From Propionibacteriaceae bacterium (GTDB lineage Bacteria > Actinomycetota > Actinomycetes > Propionibacteriales > Propionibacteriaceae), in contig DAIESZ010000095.1 of assembly GCA_027346035.1 (NCBI GenBank), positions 1-6,927 of the forward strand: DNA of 6,927 bases. Direction: 5' to 3'. This document shows positions 1-5,714 of this stretch, in pieces (position 1 is the first letter of the stretch; every line of letters starts with the position of its first letter). Below the pieces are notes generated by a model. It was not told where the DNA came from, did no database searches, and worked only from the letters and a program-made list of their open reading frames with translations. The translations under genes were made by a program, and so were the position numbers.

Positions 1-1134
1 CTCGACGACCACTTCCCGCTCGTCGTGTTCCAGACCGGCAGCGGCACCCAGAGCAACATGAACGCCAACGAGGTGATCGCCAACCGCGCGATCGAGATCC
101 TCGGCGGCGACATGGGCACGAAGACGCCGATCCACCCGAACGACCACGTCAACCGTGGCCAGTCGAGCAACGACACGTTCCCCACCGCGATGCACGTCGC
201 CGTGGCACGCGACCTGCACGACCGCCTCTACCCGGCCGTCGATCGGCTCCGCGACACCCTCGACGACAAGGCGACCGCCTACGCCGACGTCGTCAAGGTC
301 GGGCGCACCCACCTGCAGGACGCCACCCCGGTCACCCTGGGTCAGGAGATCAGCGGCTGGGTGGCCCAGTTGGACGCCGCACTCGACGGCGTCCATGCGG
401 CCGAGAACGGGGTGCTCGAACTGGCGATCGGCGGCACCGCCGTCGGCACCGGACTCAACGCGCACCCCGAATTCGGACGCCTCGCGGCGCAGCGGATCGC
501 CCAGCTGACCGGCCTGCCGTTCCGCCGGGCCGACAACCTGTTCGCCGCCCTGTCTGCGCACGACGCGCTCGTGGCCCTCAGCGCGTCGCTGCGCACCCTC
601 GCGATGGCGCTGATGAAGATCGCCAACGACGTGCGCTGGCTGGCGTCCGGACCTCGGGCCGGCATCGGCGAGATCCGCATCCCGCAGAACGAGCCCGGGT
701 CGAGCATCATGCCGGGCAAGGTGAACCCCACCCAGAGTGAGGCGCTGACGATGGTGGCCACCCGCGTGTTCGGCAACGACGCCACGGTCGCCTTCGCCGG
801 GTCACAGGGCAACTTCCAGCTCAACGTCTACAAGCCGGTGATGGCGCACGCCGTGCTCGAGTCGATCCGGCTGCTCGGCGACGCCTGCCGATCGTTCAAC
901 GACCACTGCGCGGTCGGCATCGAACCCGACCGGCAGCGCATCGAGGAGCACCTGCGGGCCAACCTCATGCTGGTCACCGCGCTGAACCGGCACATCGGCT
1001 ACGACCGGGCGGCGGCGATCGCCAAGCATGCCTACGCCGCCGGCATCACGCTGCGTGAGGCCGCGGCCGACGCGGGCGTGTCCGGCGAGCAGTTCGACGC
1101 GTGGGTCGTGCCGGCCGACATGACCCACCCGTGA
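1..1134 (+). CDS. fumC: Class II fumarate hydratase (fumarase C), 5'-truncated by the window edge
   Basis: Catalyses reversible hydration of fumarate to L-malate in the TCA cycle, as a cytoplasmic, iron-independent homotetramer. The frame is open from base 1, so 377 residues are seen. Class II fumarases have about 460-470, so roughly 85-90 N-terminal residues lie outside the window. The GTG at 25 is an internal valine, not a start. Family landmarks occur in the usual order: [14 protein letters not shown] near the left edge; the B-site HPND motif at 133-144, followed by [10 protein letters not shown]; the catalytic-histidine segment [10 protein letters not shown] (His codon 310-312); and the superfamily signature [10 protein letters not shown] at 697-726, which carries the catalytic serine loop. 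The C-terminus ([12 protein letters not shown]) matches the normal family ending, and the TGA is at 1132-1134. Argininosuccinate lyase, aspartase and adenylosuccinate lyase share the signature, but the [10 protein letters not shown] and HPNDHVN segments favour fumarase; aspartase is the closest alternative. It converges with the fucose genes and appears unrelated to them. Confidence 0.97.
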   Translation, partial: LDDHFPLVVFQTGSGTQSNMNANEVIANRAIEILGGDMGTKTPIHPNDHVNRGQSSNDTFPTAMHVAVARDLHDRLYPAVDRLRDTLDDKATAYADVVKVGRTHLQDATPVTLGQEISGWVAQLDAALDGVHAAENGVLELAIGGTAVGTGLNAHPEFGRLAAQRIAQLTGLPFRRADNLFAALSAHDALVALSASLRTLAMALMKIANDVRWLASGPRAGIGEIRIPQNEPGSSIMPGKVNPTQSEALTMVATRVFGNDATVAFAGSQGNFQLNVYKPVMAHAVLESIRLLGDACRSFNDHCAVGIEPDRQRIEEHLRANLMLVTALNRHIGYDRAAAIAKHAYAAGITLREAAADAGVSGEQFDAWVVPADMTHP

Positions 1135-1158
1135 GCCGGTGCCTGTCTCAGTGCCGGC
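1135..1158. terminator. Possible hairpin between convergent fumC and the minus-strand gene series
   Basis: Just after the fumC stop, GCCGGTGC (1135-1142) can pair with GTGCCGGC (1151-1158) around an 8-base loop. On the + strand this gives six Watson-Crick and two G-U pairs. On the minus strand the wobble pairs become mismatches, leaving a five-pair GC core. It overlaps the last codons of the DinB gene, whose stop is at 1148-1150. No T-run follows in either direction, so it is not a canonical intrinsic terminator. T-poor hairpins are known as terminators in GC-rich actinobacteria, and the site between convergent genes is where one is expected. That function is inferred from position only. Confidence 0.3.
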
Positions 1159-1669
1159 GCTGGTACATGCCGAGCACGTAGCCGATCTGTCCGAGGTGCT
1201 GGGTGATGTCGCCGATCACCGACACCAGCCGCACGGCGGCGGTCACCGGCGGGTTCCACCGCTCGTCGACGATCCGGGCGTACCCGGCGTCGTCGAGAGA
1301 GTTCACCACGTCGAGGGTCATCGCGTGCACGGCGTCGGAATAGTCGAGCAGCAGCCCCGGCCCGTCGAGTGTGAAGGCCCCGACCTCGGCGCTCGTGTGC
1401 CCGTAGCCGATCGCCTCCGGCGGATACGGCAGGGCGAACCTCTCGGCGAAACCCTGCGCGGTGTACACCTGCGCGGCATCGGCGAGACCCGCCACGTGGT
1501 CGTCCTGCACCCGGATGAGGTGCCAGGCCAGCCAGCCGATCGGGTTGGCGTCTTGGTCCGGACGCCACAGCAGCGCGTCGCGGTCCAGTCCGCTGAGAAC
1601 CCTGGGCAGCGCCTCGTGGACGCGCCCGAAGGCGTCGGTCAGGATGCTGGACGCGGTGGTTTGGCTCAT
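1148..1669 (-). CDS. DinB/DUF664-family four-helix protein, function unassigned
   Basis: A 173-residue cytoplasmic protein of the DinB/DUF664 (mycothiol maleylpyruvate isomerase-like) fold, usually a four-helix metal-binding bundle of about 150-175 residues. Seen in the sequence: the first-helix motif NPIGWLAWHL around residues 42-51 (His50), a further His58 one helical turn on, and the last-helix motif DITQHLGQIG around 154-163 (Asp154, His158). These resemble the WHL and E..RH.GQ patterns that hold the metal-binding residues in this family. Members include thiol-dependent S-transferases and detoxification enzymes using mycothiol or bacillithiol, but the substrate cannot be read from sequence. 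The ATG at 1669 is chosen because GGGAG lies 6 bases upstream; in-frame starts further upstream lack such a site. The gene lies 89 bases after the fucosidase stop on the same strand, with no clear terminator or promoter between. It may be the last gene of the fucose transcript or an independent neighbour. Confidence 0.82.
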   Translation of the reverse strand: MSQTTASSILTDAFGRVHEALPRVLSGLDRDALLWRPDQDANPIGWLAWHLIRVQDDHVAGLADAAQVYTAQGFAERFALPYPPEAIGYGHTSAEVGAFTLDGPGLLLDYSDAVHAMTLDVVNSLDDAGYARIVDERWNPPVTAAVRLVSVIGDITQHLGQIGYVLGMYQRRH

Positions 1670-1675
1670 GGTCGT

Positions 1676-1680
1676 CTCCC
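1676..1680 (-). promoter_or_regulatory. Shine-Dalgarno site of the DinB-family gene
   Basis: The minus strand reads GGGAG six bases before the ATG at 1669. This favours that start over the in-frame ATG codons at 1708 and 1702, which would add 13 or 11 residues. Confidence 0.7.
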
Positions 1681-1758
1681 GTCGCTCGGCGCCGACGTCC
1701 ATGTGCACGGACGCCGGGTGTGCCTTTCGACGGTACCCGCACCTTGGGGCGTCCGGCC

Positions 1759-3018
1759 TCAGGCGTGGAGGTCGACCCGCACGGGGCCGGGCCGATCGGC
1801 CGGCAGGTCGACGGTGAGCGCACGGCCGCCGACACGCACCGTGACCCGGTCGGCGTCCCCGTCGACGAACAGCCAGTCGCGGCCCTCGGCGTCGGTGACC
1901 GCACGCGCAAAGGCCCCGTCGTCACCCGCCACCTCGATGGCTGATCGCCCGCCGGTCGCGACCACATCTCCCCCGGCCCGCCGCCAGTCGGCGACCCCCC
2001 GCAGCGCGTGCGCCTGGATGTCGGGGAGGGTGCCGTCGGCCCGGGGACCGACGTTGAGCAGAAGGTGGCCTCCGCGGGACACGACGTCGACGAGGTGCCG
2101 GGCGATCCCCGCACCGCTCAGCGACACCGACTCGTCCTCGACCTGGTTGTAGCCGAACGAGAACCCGATGCCACGGCAGTTCTCCCACCGCCCCTGCCGC
2201 TCGTTGCCCAGACCGGACTCGTATTCGCTCGTGAAGTAGTCGCGGTGGGTGTCGCCCCACCGGTCGTTGACCACGCCGTCGGGAACCTCCCGGTAATAGT
2301 CGTTGAACAACTCTCCGAGACCTCCGGGCTCGAAGTCCTTCGCGCCGTCGGGCCACTCGATGTCGTTCCAGAGCACGTCGGGGTGGTAGCGCTCGATGAG
2401 ATCGTGGCAGTGACGCGACGCATACTCGCCGTACTCACGGTCGGTCGGGCGCAACCCGTGCACCGACGCGGAGGTCGTGTGCGGCGGGAACGGGCGCACG
2501 TTCCAGTCGAGGCCACCCGAGTAGTAGACGCCGGCCCGCATGCCGGCCCGCCGGGCGGCCACGACGATGTCCCCGACGAGGTCCCGCCGGGGGCCCCTGG
2601 CCACCGTGTTGCGCCCGTGCGTTCCCGGCGCGTCCCACAGGGCGATGCCGTCGTGATGTTTGGTCGTGGGAACCACGTGTCCGGCGCCCGCCGCGGCGAA
2701 CAGTGCGCACCAGGCGTCGGGGTCGAAGCGTTCGGCCTGCCACTGGTCGAGGAAGTCGTCATAGGGACGCCCACCCCAGACCTCCCGATGGTGGTCGGCG
2801 GCCGGGGACCCCTCGATCCGGATCGTGTTGTAGTACCACTCGGCGTACGGGTTGTGGGCGAACCACTGCTCGTCGGGGACGGCGCCGAGCGCCCCGACCG
2901 GTTCGGCCCAGGCGGGCACCGAATACGCGCCCCAGTGGATGAAGATCCCGAACTTCGTCCGGTCGAACCACGCCGGAACAGCGCGTTCGGAGAATGCGCC
3001 GAAGCTCTCGTATTCCAT
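1759..3018 (-). CDS. GH29 alpha-L-fucosidase, intracellular
   Basis: Retaining exo-glycosidase that releases L-fucose from alpha-L-fucosides. The 419-residue protein aligns by eye along its length with the Thermotoga maritima GH29 enzyme as I remember it. Seen with M1 at 3018: FGIFIHWGAYSVPAW near residues 23-37; NPYAEWYYN near 56-64; PTTKHHDG at 117-124, with the substrate-binding histidine pair; GVYYSGGLDW near 163-172; VLWNDIEWP with Asp219 as probable nucleophile; and TSEYE with Glu265 aligned to the T. maritima acid/base (Glu266 there). A short beta-rich C-terminal region follows. There is no signal peptide or membrane segment, so it should act in the cytoplasm on imported oligosaccharides. 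Four start codons lie in tandem (GTGATGGTGATG, 3027-3016). The ATG at 3018 sits 8 bases after AAGGAG and the GTG at 3021 sits 5 after it, so the true start is uncertain by one residue. It follows the fucose-catabolism genes after 137 noncoding bases containing a palindrome. Confidence 0.96.
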   Translation of the reverse strand: MEYESFGAFSERAVPAWFDRTKFGIFIHWGAYSVPAWAEPVGALGAVPDEQWFAHNPYAEWYYNTIRIEGSPAADHHREVWGGRPYDDFLDQWQAERFDPDAWCALFAAAGAGHVVPTTKHHDGIALWDAPGTHGRNTVARGPRRDLVGDIVVAARRAGMRAGVYYSGGLDWNVRPFPPHTTSASVHGLRPTDREYGEYASRHCHDLIERYHPDVLWNDIEWPDGAKDFEPGGLGELFNDYYREVPDGVVNDRWGDTHRDYFTSEYESGLGNERQGRWENCRGIGFSFGYNQVEDESVSLSGAGIARHLVDVVSRGGHLLLNVGPRADGTLPDIQAHALRGVADWRRAGGDVVATGGRSAIEVAGDDGAFARAVTDAEGRDWLFVDGDADRVTVRVGGRALTVDLPADRPGPVRVDLHA

Positions 3019-3026
3019 CACCATCA

Positions 3027-3032
3027 CTCCTT
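3027..3032 (-). promoter_or_regulatory. Strong Shine-Dalgarno site of the fucosidase with tandem start codons
   Basis: The minus strand reads AAGGAG, then TG, then ATG, GTG, ATG in frame. The first GTG (3027-3025) overlaps the ribosome site and the ATG at 3024 is only 2 bases from it, so both are unlikely starts. The GTG at 3021 (5 bases) and the ATG at 3018 (8 bases) are both usable. This strong, free-standing site contrasts with the overlapping starts of several upstream genes. Confidence 0.8.
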
Positions 3033-3110
3033 GTCTCGGGGCTCGTCGGGCTGCTGGCGACCCGACCCCGGCGGGGCGCGGGCGGCGTCCGTGGTCACCC
3101 GGTGCTGTTG

Positions 3111-3128
3111 CGGATGGTTCACCATCCG
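3111..3128. promoter_or_regulatory. Perfect 18-base palindrome upstream of the fucosidase; candidate operator or mRNA hairpin
   Basis: CGGATGGT and ACCATCCG form a perfect 8+8 inverted repeat with a 2-base centre. It lies in the 137-base noncoding stretch (3019-3155) between the SDR stop and the fucosidase start, about 93 bases before the fucosidase ATG. A near-centred repeat of this size fits a homodimeric repressor or activator, and fucose genes in other bacteria are controlled by LacI-, GntR- or DeoR-type regulators. As RNA on the minus strand it would fold as a 7-pair stem with a UGAA loop, so a processing or stabilising hairpin is also possible. No T-run follows, which argues against an intrinsic terminator. 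I see no convincing -35/-10 pair nearby; GC-rich actinomycete promoters are often unrecognisable by eye. The rest of the gap is GC-rich without other clear structure. Confidence 0.5.
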
Positions 3129-3155
3129 GTGTCGGCGCCGTGGGCAGCGTCGCGG

Positions 3156-3899
3156 CTACTGCCGCGGGCGCAGCCTCAGGGCGTCCATCCCGCCGTCGAC
3201 CGCCAGCGAGATCCCGACGGTCGATGTGCTTGCCGGATCGGCGAGGTAGGCGATCGCACGGGCAACCTCACCGGATGACACGAGGCGTCCGTGCGGCTGG
3301 CGGGCTTCGAGGGCGGCACGTTCCGCGGCGGGATCCTCGGCGGCGTCGAGAAGCCGACCGATCCAGGGAGTGTCGGCCGTGCCGGGCGACACGCAGTTGA
3401 CCCGGATCCCCTCCCGGACGTGGTCGGCCGCCATGGCCCTGGTGAGCGCCAGGACCGCCCCCTTGGTGGCCGAATAGAGGGCCCGCTGCGGCAGCCCCGC
3501 CGTGGCGGCGATCGACGAGGTGTTGGTGATCGAGGCGGCGGGCGACTTCCTCAGGTGGGGCAGGGCCGCCCGCGCCACCCGCACCATGCCGACGACGTTG
3601 ATGTTCCAGACGCGCGCCCAGGCGTCGTCGTCGTTGGCCGCGACGTCACCCTGGGCGCCGATGCCCGCGTTGTTGATGACGATGTCGAGCCGACCGAAGC
3701 GCGCGACGACCGACTCCACGGCGGCCTCGACGCTCCCGGTGTCCCCGACATCGCACGGGAAGAAGGCGTGCTTGCCGGTCGGGGCGATGTCGAGCACCGC
3801 GACCTCGGCGCCCTCGGCGTGCAGCAGATCGGCCACCGCCTCACCGATTCCCGACGAGCCTCCGGTGACGATGGCCACCAGATCATCGAAGCGTCCCAT
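3156..3899 (-). CDS. SDR-family dehydrogenase, probable 2-keto-3-deoxy-L-fuconate 4-dehydrogenase
   Basis: Classical short-chain dehydrogenase of 247 residues. Seen: cofactor loop TGGSSGIG at 12-19; an acidic residue, Asp37, ending the second strand (VAVLDI), which in this family favours NAD over NADP; CDV at 49-51; NNAG at 76-79; structural Asn101; and catalytic Ser129, Tyr142 and Lys146 in the order S-x12-Y-x3-K. SPGTADTPW follows at 171-179. From context it should oxidise 2-keto-3-deoxy-L-fuconate to the 2,4-diketo acid used by the adjoining FAH-family hydrolase. This SDR-FAH pairing is characteristic of the oxidative fucose route. L-fucose dehydrogenases also occur in the SDR family, but an AKR is already present for that step. 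The ATG at 3899 is chosen because it begins one base after the FAH gene's stop, with GAGGGG 7 bases upstream. Class assignment is very secure; substrate assignment is inferred. Confidence 0.87.
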   Translation of the reverse strand: MGRFDDLVAIVTGGSSGIGEAVADLLHAEGAEVAVLDIAPTGKHAFFPCDVGDTGSVEAAVESVVARFGRLDIVINNAGIGAQGDVAANDDDAWARVWNINVVGMVRVARAALPHLRKSPAASITNTSSIAATAGLPQRALYSATKGAVLALTRAMAADHVREGIRVNCVSPGTADTPWIGRLLDAAEDPAAERAALEARQPHGRLVSSGEVARAIAYLADPASTSTVGISLAVDGGMDALRLRPRQ

Positions 3900-3900
3900 C

Positions 3901-4749
3901 TCAGAACCCCTCGGCCACGACGTGCTGGCGCTGGGTGCCCAGCCCGTCAACGGCAAGCTCCACGACGTCACCCGGCGAGAGGTACGCGAACCGTCCCGAC
4001 AGCGCGACTCCCTGGGGGGTTCCGGTGGAGATGATGTCGCCCGGTTCGAGGCGCATGTACTGCGACAGGTCGTGCACGATCTCGGCCGGGGAGAAGATCA
4101 TGTCGGCCGTGCGGGAATCCTGCCGGGGGTCTCCATTCACCCAGGAACGCAGCCTCTTGTCCGCAGGGTCGTACTCGTCGGCCGTGACGACGTAGGGACC
4201 GAGCGGCAGGTAGCCCGGGACGCACTTGCCCTTGCTCCACTGGCCGCCCGATCGCTCCAGCTGCCATTCACGCTCGGACAGGTCGTTGGCCACCAGGTAG
4301 CCGCCGATGCACTCGGCCGCTTCGGCAGGGTCCGCACAACGCCAGGCCGGACGACCGATGACCAGGGCCAGCTCCACCTCCCAGTCGGACCTCAGCGAGC
4401 CGCGCGGAATGACCACGTCGTCGTTCGGGCCGGCGATGGTGTTGGGCGTCTTGAGGAACACGATCGGTTCGGAGGGAGGCTCCGCACCGGACTCCGCGGC
4501 GTGCGCGGCGTAGTTCTGGCCGATGCAGATGATCGCCGACGGGTGCGCGACCGGCGCACCGATGCGCTCATCGGCCGCGTCGACCCGAGACAGTTCGCCT
4601 GCCGCGAGCCGCCTCGTGAGCAGTTCCGCGCCGCCGGCTGCCCAGAAGGCGGGGTCGAAGTCCCCGACACTCGACGCGTCGTAGGTGACCCCGTCGATCT
4701 CCACCAGGGGACGCTCACGTCCCACCTCACCCACCCGCAGCAGTCTCAT
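3901..4749 (-). CDS. FAH-family hydrolase, probable 2,4-diketo-3-deoxy-L-fuconate hydrolase
   Basis: A 282-residue fumarylacetoacetate-hydrolase-family protein expected to split 2,4-diketo-3-deoxy-L-fuconate into pyruvate and L-lactate, the last step of the oxidative fucose route. A small N-terminal domain (about 1-65) precedes the mixed-beta FAH core. Seen in the core: IGQNYAAHAAE at 76-86, with His83 and Glu86 placed like the catalytic His-Glu pair of FAHD1-type enzymes; FLKTPNT at 98-104; WEVELALVIG at 123-132, with metal ligands Glu124 and Glu126; NDLSER at 155-160, with ligand Asp156; SKGK at 172-175 and PLGP at 182-185; and STGTPQGVA at 241-249. Close homologues are often labelled ureidoglycolate lyase or 2-hydroxyhepta-2,4-diene-1,7-dioate isomerase, but the gene context favours the fucose assignment. 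The ATG at 4749 overlaps the AKR stop by 4 bases (ATGA) with GGAGGAG 5 bases upstream. The next gene starts one base after its stop. Confidence 0.88.
   Translation of the reverse strand: MRLLRVGEVGRERPLVEIDGVTYDASSVGDFDPAFWAAGGAELLTRRLAAGELSRVDAADERIGAPVAHPSAIICIGQNYAAHAAESGAEPPSEPIVFLKTPNTIAGPNDDVVIPRGSLRSDWEVELALVIGRPAWRCADPAEAAECIGGYLVANDLSEREWQLERSGGQWSKGKCVPGYLPLGPYVVTADEYDPADKRLRSWVNGDPRQDSRTADMIFSPAEIVHDLSQYMRLEPGDIISTGTPQGVALSGRFAYLSPGDVVELAVDGLGTQRQHVVAEGF
3907..3912 (-). promoter_or_regulatory. Shine-Dalgarno site of the SDR gene
   Basis: The minus strand reads GAGGGG 7 bases before the ATG at 3899, inside the 3' end of the FAH-family gene. It supports the short start over the upstream in-frame one at 3971, which would add 24 residues ahead of the conserved SDR N-terminus. 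Confidence 0.65.
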
Positions 4750-5714
4750 CGGTTCTCCTCCACCAGTCCTCGTTCGATCAGCTCGGTCCACAACCCACCC
4801 GGCACGGGCTGGGCCATGAGGTCGACGTTGCGCCACACCTGGTCCGGCGTCCTCATGCCCACGCACACGTTGACCACCGCGGGGTGCCTCCAGGGGTAGG
4901 CCAGGGCCGCCTGCGGCAGGCTCACCCCGAATTCCTCGCAGACCTGCGCGATCGCGTTGGCGCGGTCGACCAGTTCGGGGGGCGCGTCGGCATAGTCGTA
5001 CTTCGAGCCCCTGTCGGCGCGTCGCCCGGCGAGGAGACCGGAATTGAAGACCCCGACCGCAACCACCCCGACGTCGTGGGACGCGCAGTCGGCCATGAGG
5101 GCGCGATCCTGCTCGAGCAGCGTGTAGCGCCCGGCGACCATGACCAGGTCCGGGGACGCCTGGGCGACGAATCGGCGCAGGATCCCGGGGTCCTTCGACC
5201 CGACTCCCCAGGCTCCGATCACGCCCTCGTCCCTCAGCCGATGCAGAGTCGGCACCGCACCGCGCATGGCCTCGTCGAAGCGATCGGTGGGTTCCTCCGG
5301 GTCGTGGATGTAGACGATGTCGACCCGGTCGGTGCGAAGCCGCGCCAGGGATTCCTCGAGGCTGCGGAGGACCCCATCGGCCGTGTAGTCACGGATCCGG
5401 CGGCGATCCCCCGCGACGGCGAACCCGTTCTCGATGTCGCTGTCGGTCGGCTGGTCGTTGGCGACGATCAGGCGTCCCACCTTCGTCGACAGGACGTAGT
5501 CGTCGCGTGGCCGGCCGGCCAACGCCGCGCCCAGACGCCGCTCGGACAGTCCCAGTCCGTAGTGGGGTGCGGTGTCGAAGTACCGGATGCCCGCATCCCA
5601 CGCCGCCGAGACGGCGTCCGTCGCGGTCCGGTCGTCGACCGATCGGTACAGGTTCCCGATCTGGGCGCCGCCGAACCCCAGGCTCCGCAGAGCCGCCAGG
5701 TCACGTGTCCTCAT
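4746..5714 (-). CDS. Aldo/keto reductase, probable L-fucose dehydrogenase
   Basis: A 322-residue (alpha/beta)8-barrel aldo/keto reductase resembling the L-fucose / D-threo-aldose 1-dehydrogenase group. It would oxidise C1 of L-fucopyranose to the L-fuconolactone with NAD(P)+. The tetrad is visible: Asp47 and Tyr52 in FDTAPHYG, Lys78 in STKVG, and His137 in YIHD. LGFGGAQIGNLY at 12-23 is the typical first-strand region, and the C-terminal QAALAYPWRHPAV...GMRTPDQV segment is typical of cofactor-binding ends in this group. Pyridoxal 4-dehydrogenase and L-galactose dehydrogenase are relatives and cannot be excluded by sequence alone; flanking genes for mutarotation, lactone hydrolysis and diketo-acid cleavage favour fucose. 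Which cofactor it prefers cannot be read here. The ATG at 5714 overlaps the lactonase stop by one base (TGATG) with GGAGG 5 bases upstream. Its stop overlaps the FAH gene start by 4 bases. Confidence 0.88.
   Translation of the reverse strand: MRTRDLAALRSLGFGGAQIGNLYRSVDDRTATDAVSAAWDAGIRYFDTAPHYGLGLSERRLGAALAGRPRDDYVLSTKVGRLIVANDQPTDSDIENGFAVAGDRRRIRDYTADGVLRSLEESLARLRTDRVDIVYIHDPEEPTDRFDEAMRGAVPTLHRLRDEGVIGAWGVGSKDPGILRRFVAQASPDLVMVAGRYTLLEQDRALMADCASHDVGVVAVGVFNSGLLAGRRADRGSKYDYADAPPELVDRANAIAQVCEEFGVSLPQAALAYPWRHPAVVNVCVGMRTPDQVWRNVDLMAQPVPGGLWTELIERGLVEENR
4755..4761 (-). promoter_or_regulatory. Shine-Dalgarno site of the FAH-family gene
   Basis: The minus strand reads GGAGGAG 5 bases before the ATG at 4749. 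It lies inside the last codons of the AKR gene and rules out the longer open frame that begins at 4866. Confidence 0.85.

Noticed and set aside
1670..1758. Possible promoter or terminator between the fucosidase and the DinB gene
   Set aside because: I could not find a convincing -35/-10 pair or a stem with a T-run. GTCC...GGAC at 1698-1713 has only 4-base arms.
1032..2114. 360-codon minus-strand open frame spanning the fumC end, DinB and the fucosidase end
   Set aside because: It crosses two well-supported genes in the wrong frame and is Arg/Pro-rich with no motifs. It does not indicate a fusion or frameshift, because both real genes are intact in their own frames.
1139..2152. 337-codon + strand open frame just after fumC
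   Set aside because: It is antisense to the DinB gene and the 3' end of the fucosidase, with no ribosome site or recognisable protein. It is a mirror-frame artefact.
3066..3076. CCCC-GGC-GGGG inverted repeat in the gap before the fucosidase
   Set aside because: Four-base arms with a three-base loop are expected by chance in DNA this GC-rich, and no T-run follows.
3018..3126. Shared 8-mer GATGGTGA (minus strand) in the palindrome and at the fucosidase start codons
   Set aside because: It looks like a possible half-site over the start, but a single 8-base match within about 100 bases is weak evidence, and the second copy is explained by the tandem start codons.
2008..3249. 413-codon open frame on the + strand across the fucosidase gene
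   Set aside because: It is an antisense shadow of the GH29 gene created by high GC bias. Its translation is rich in Arg, Gly, Pro and Val without any recognisable domain, while the opposite strand encodes a clear enzyme.
3502..4899. 465-codon open frame on the + strand opposite the SDR, FAH and part of the AKR genes
   Set aside because: It is longer than any real gene here but runs antisense through three conserved enzymes, has low-complexity composition and no motif.
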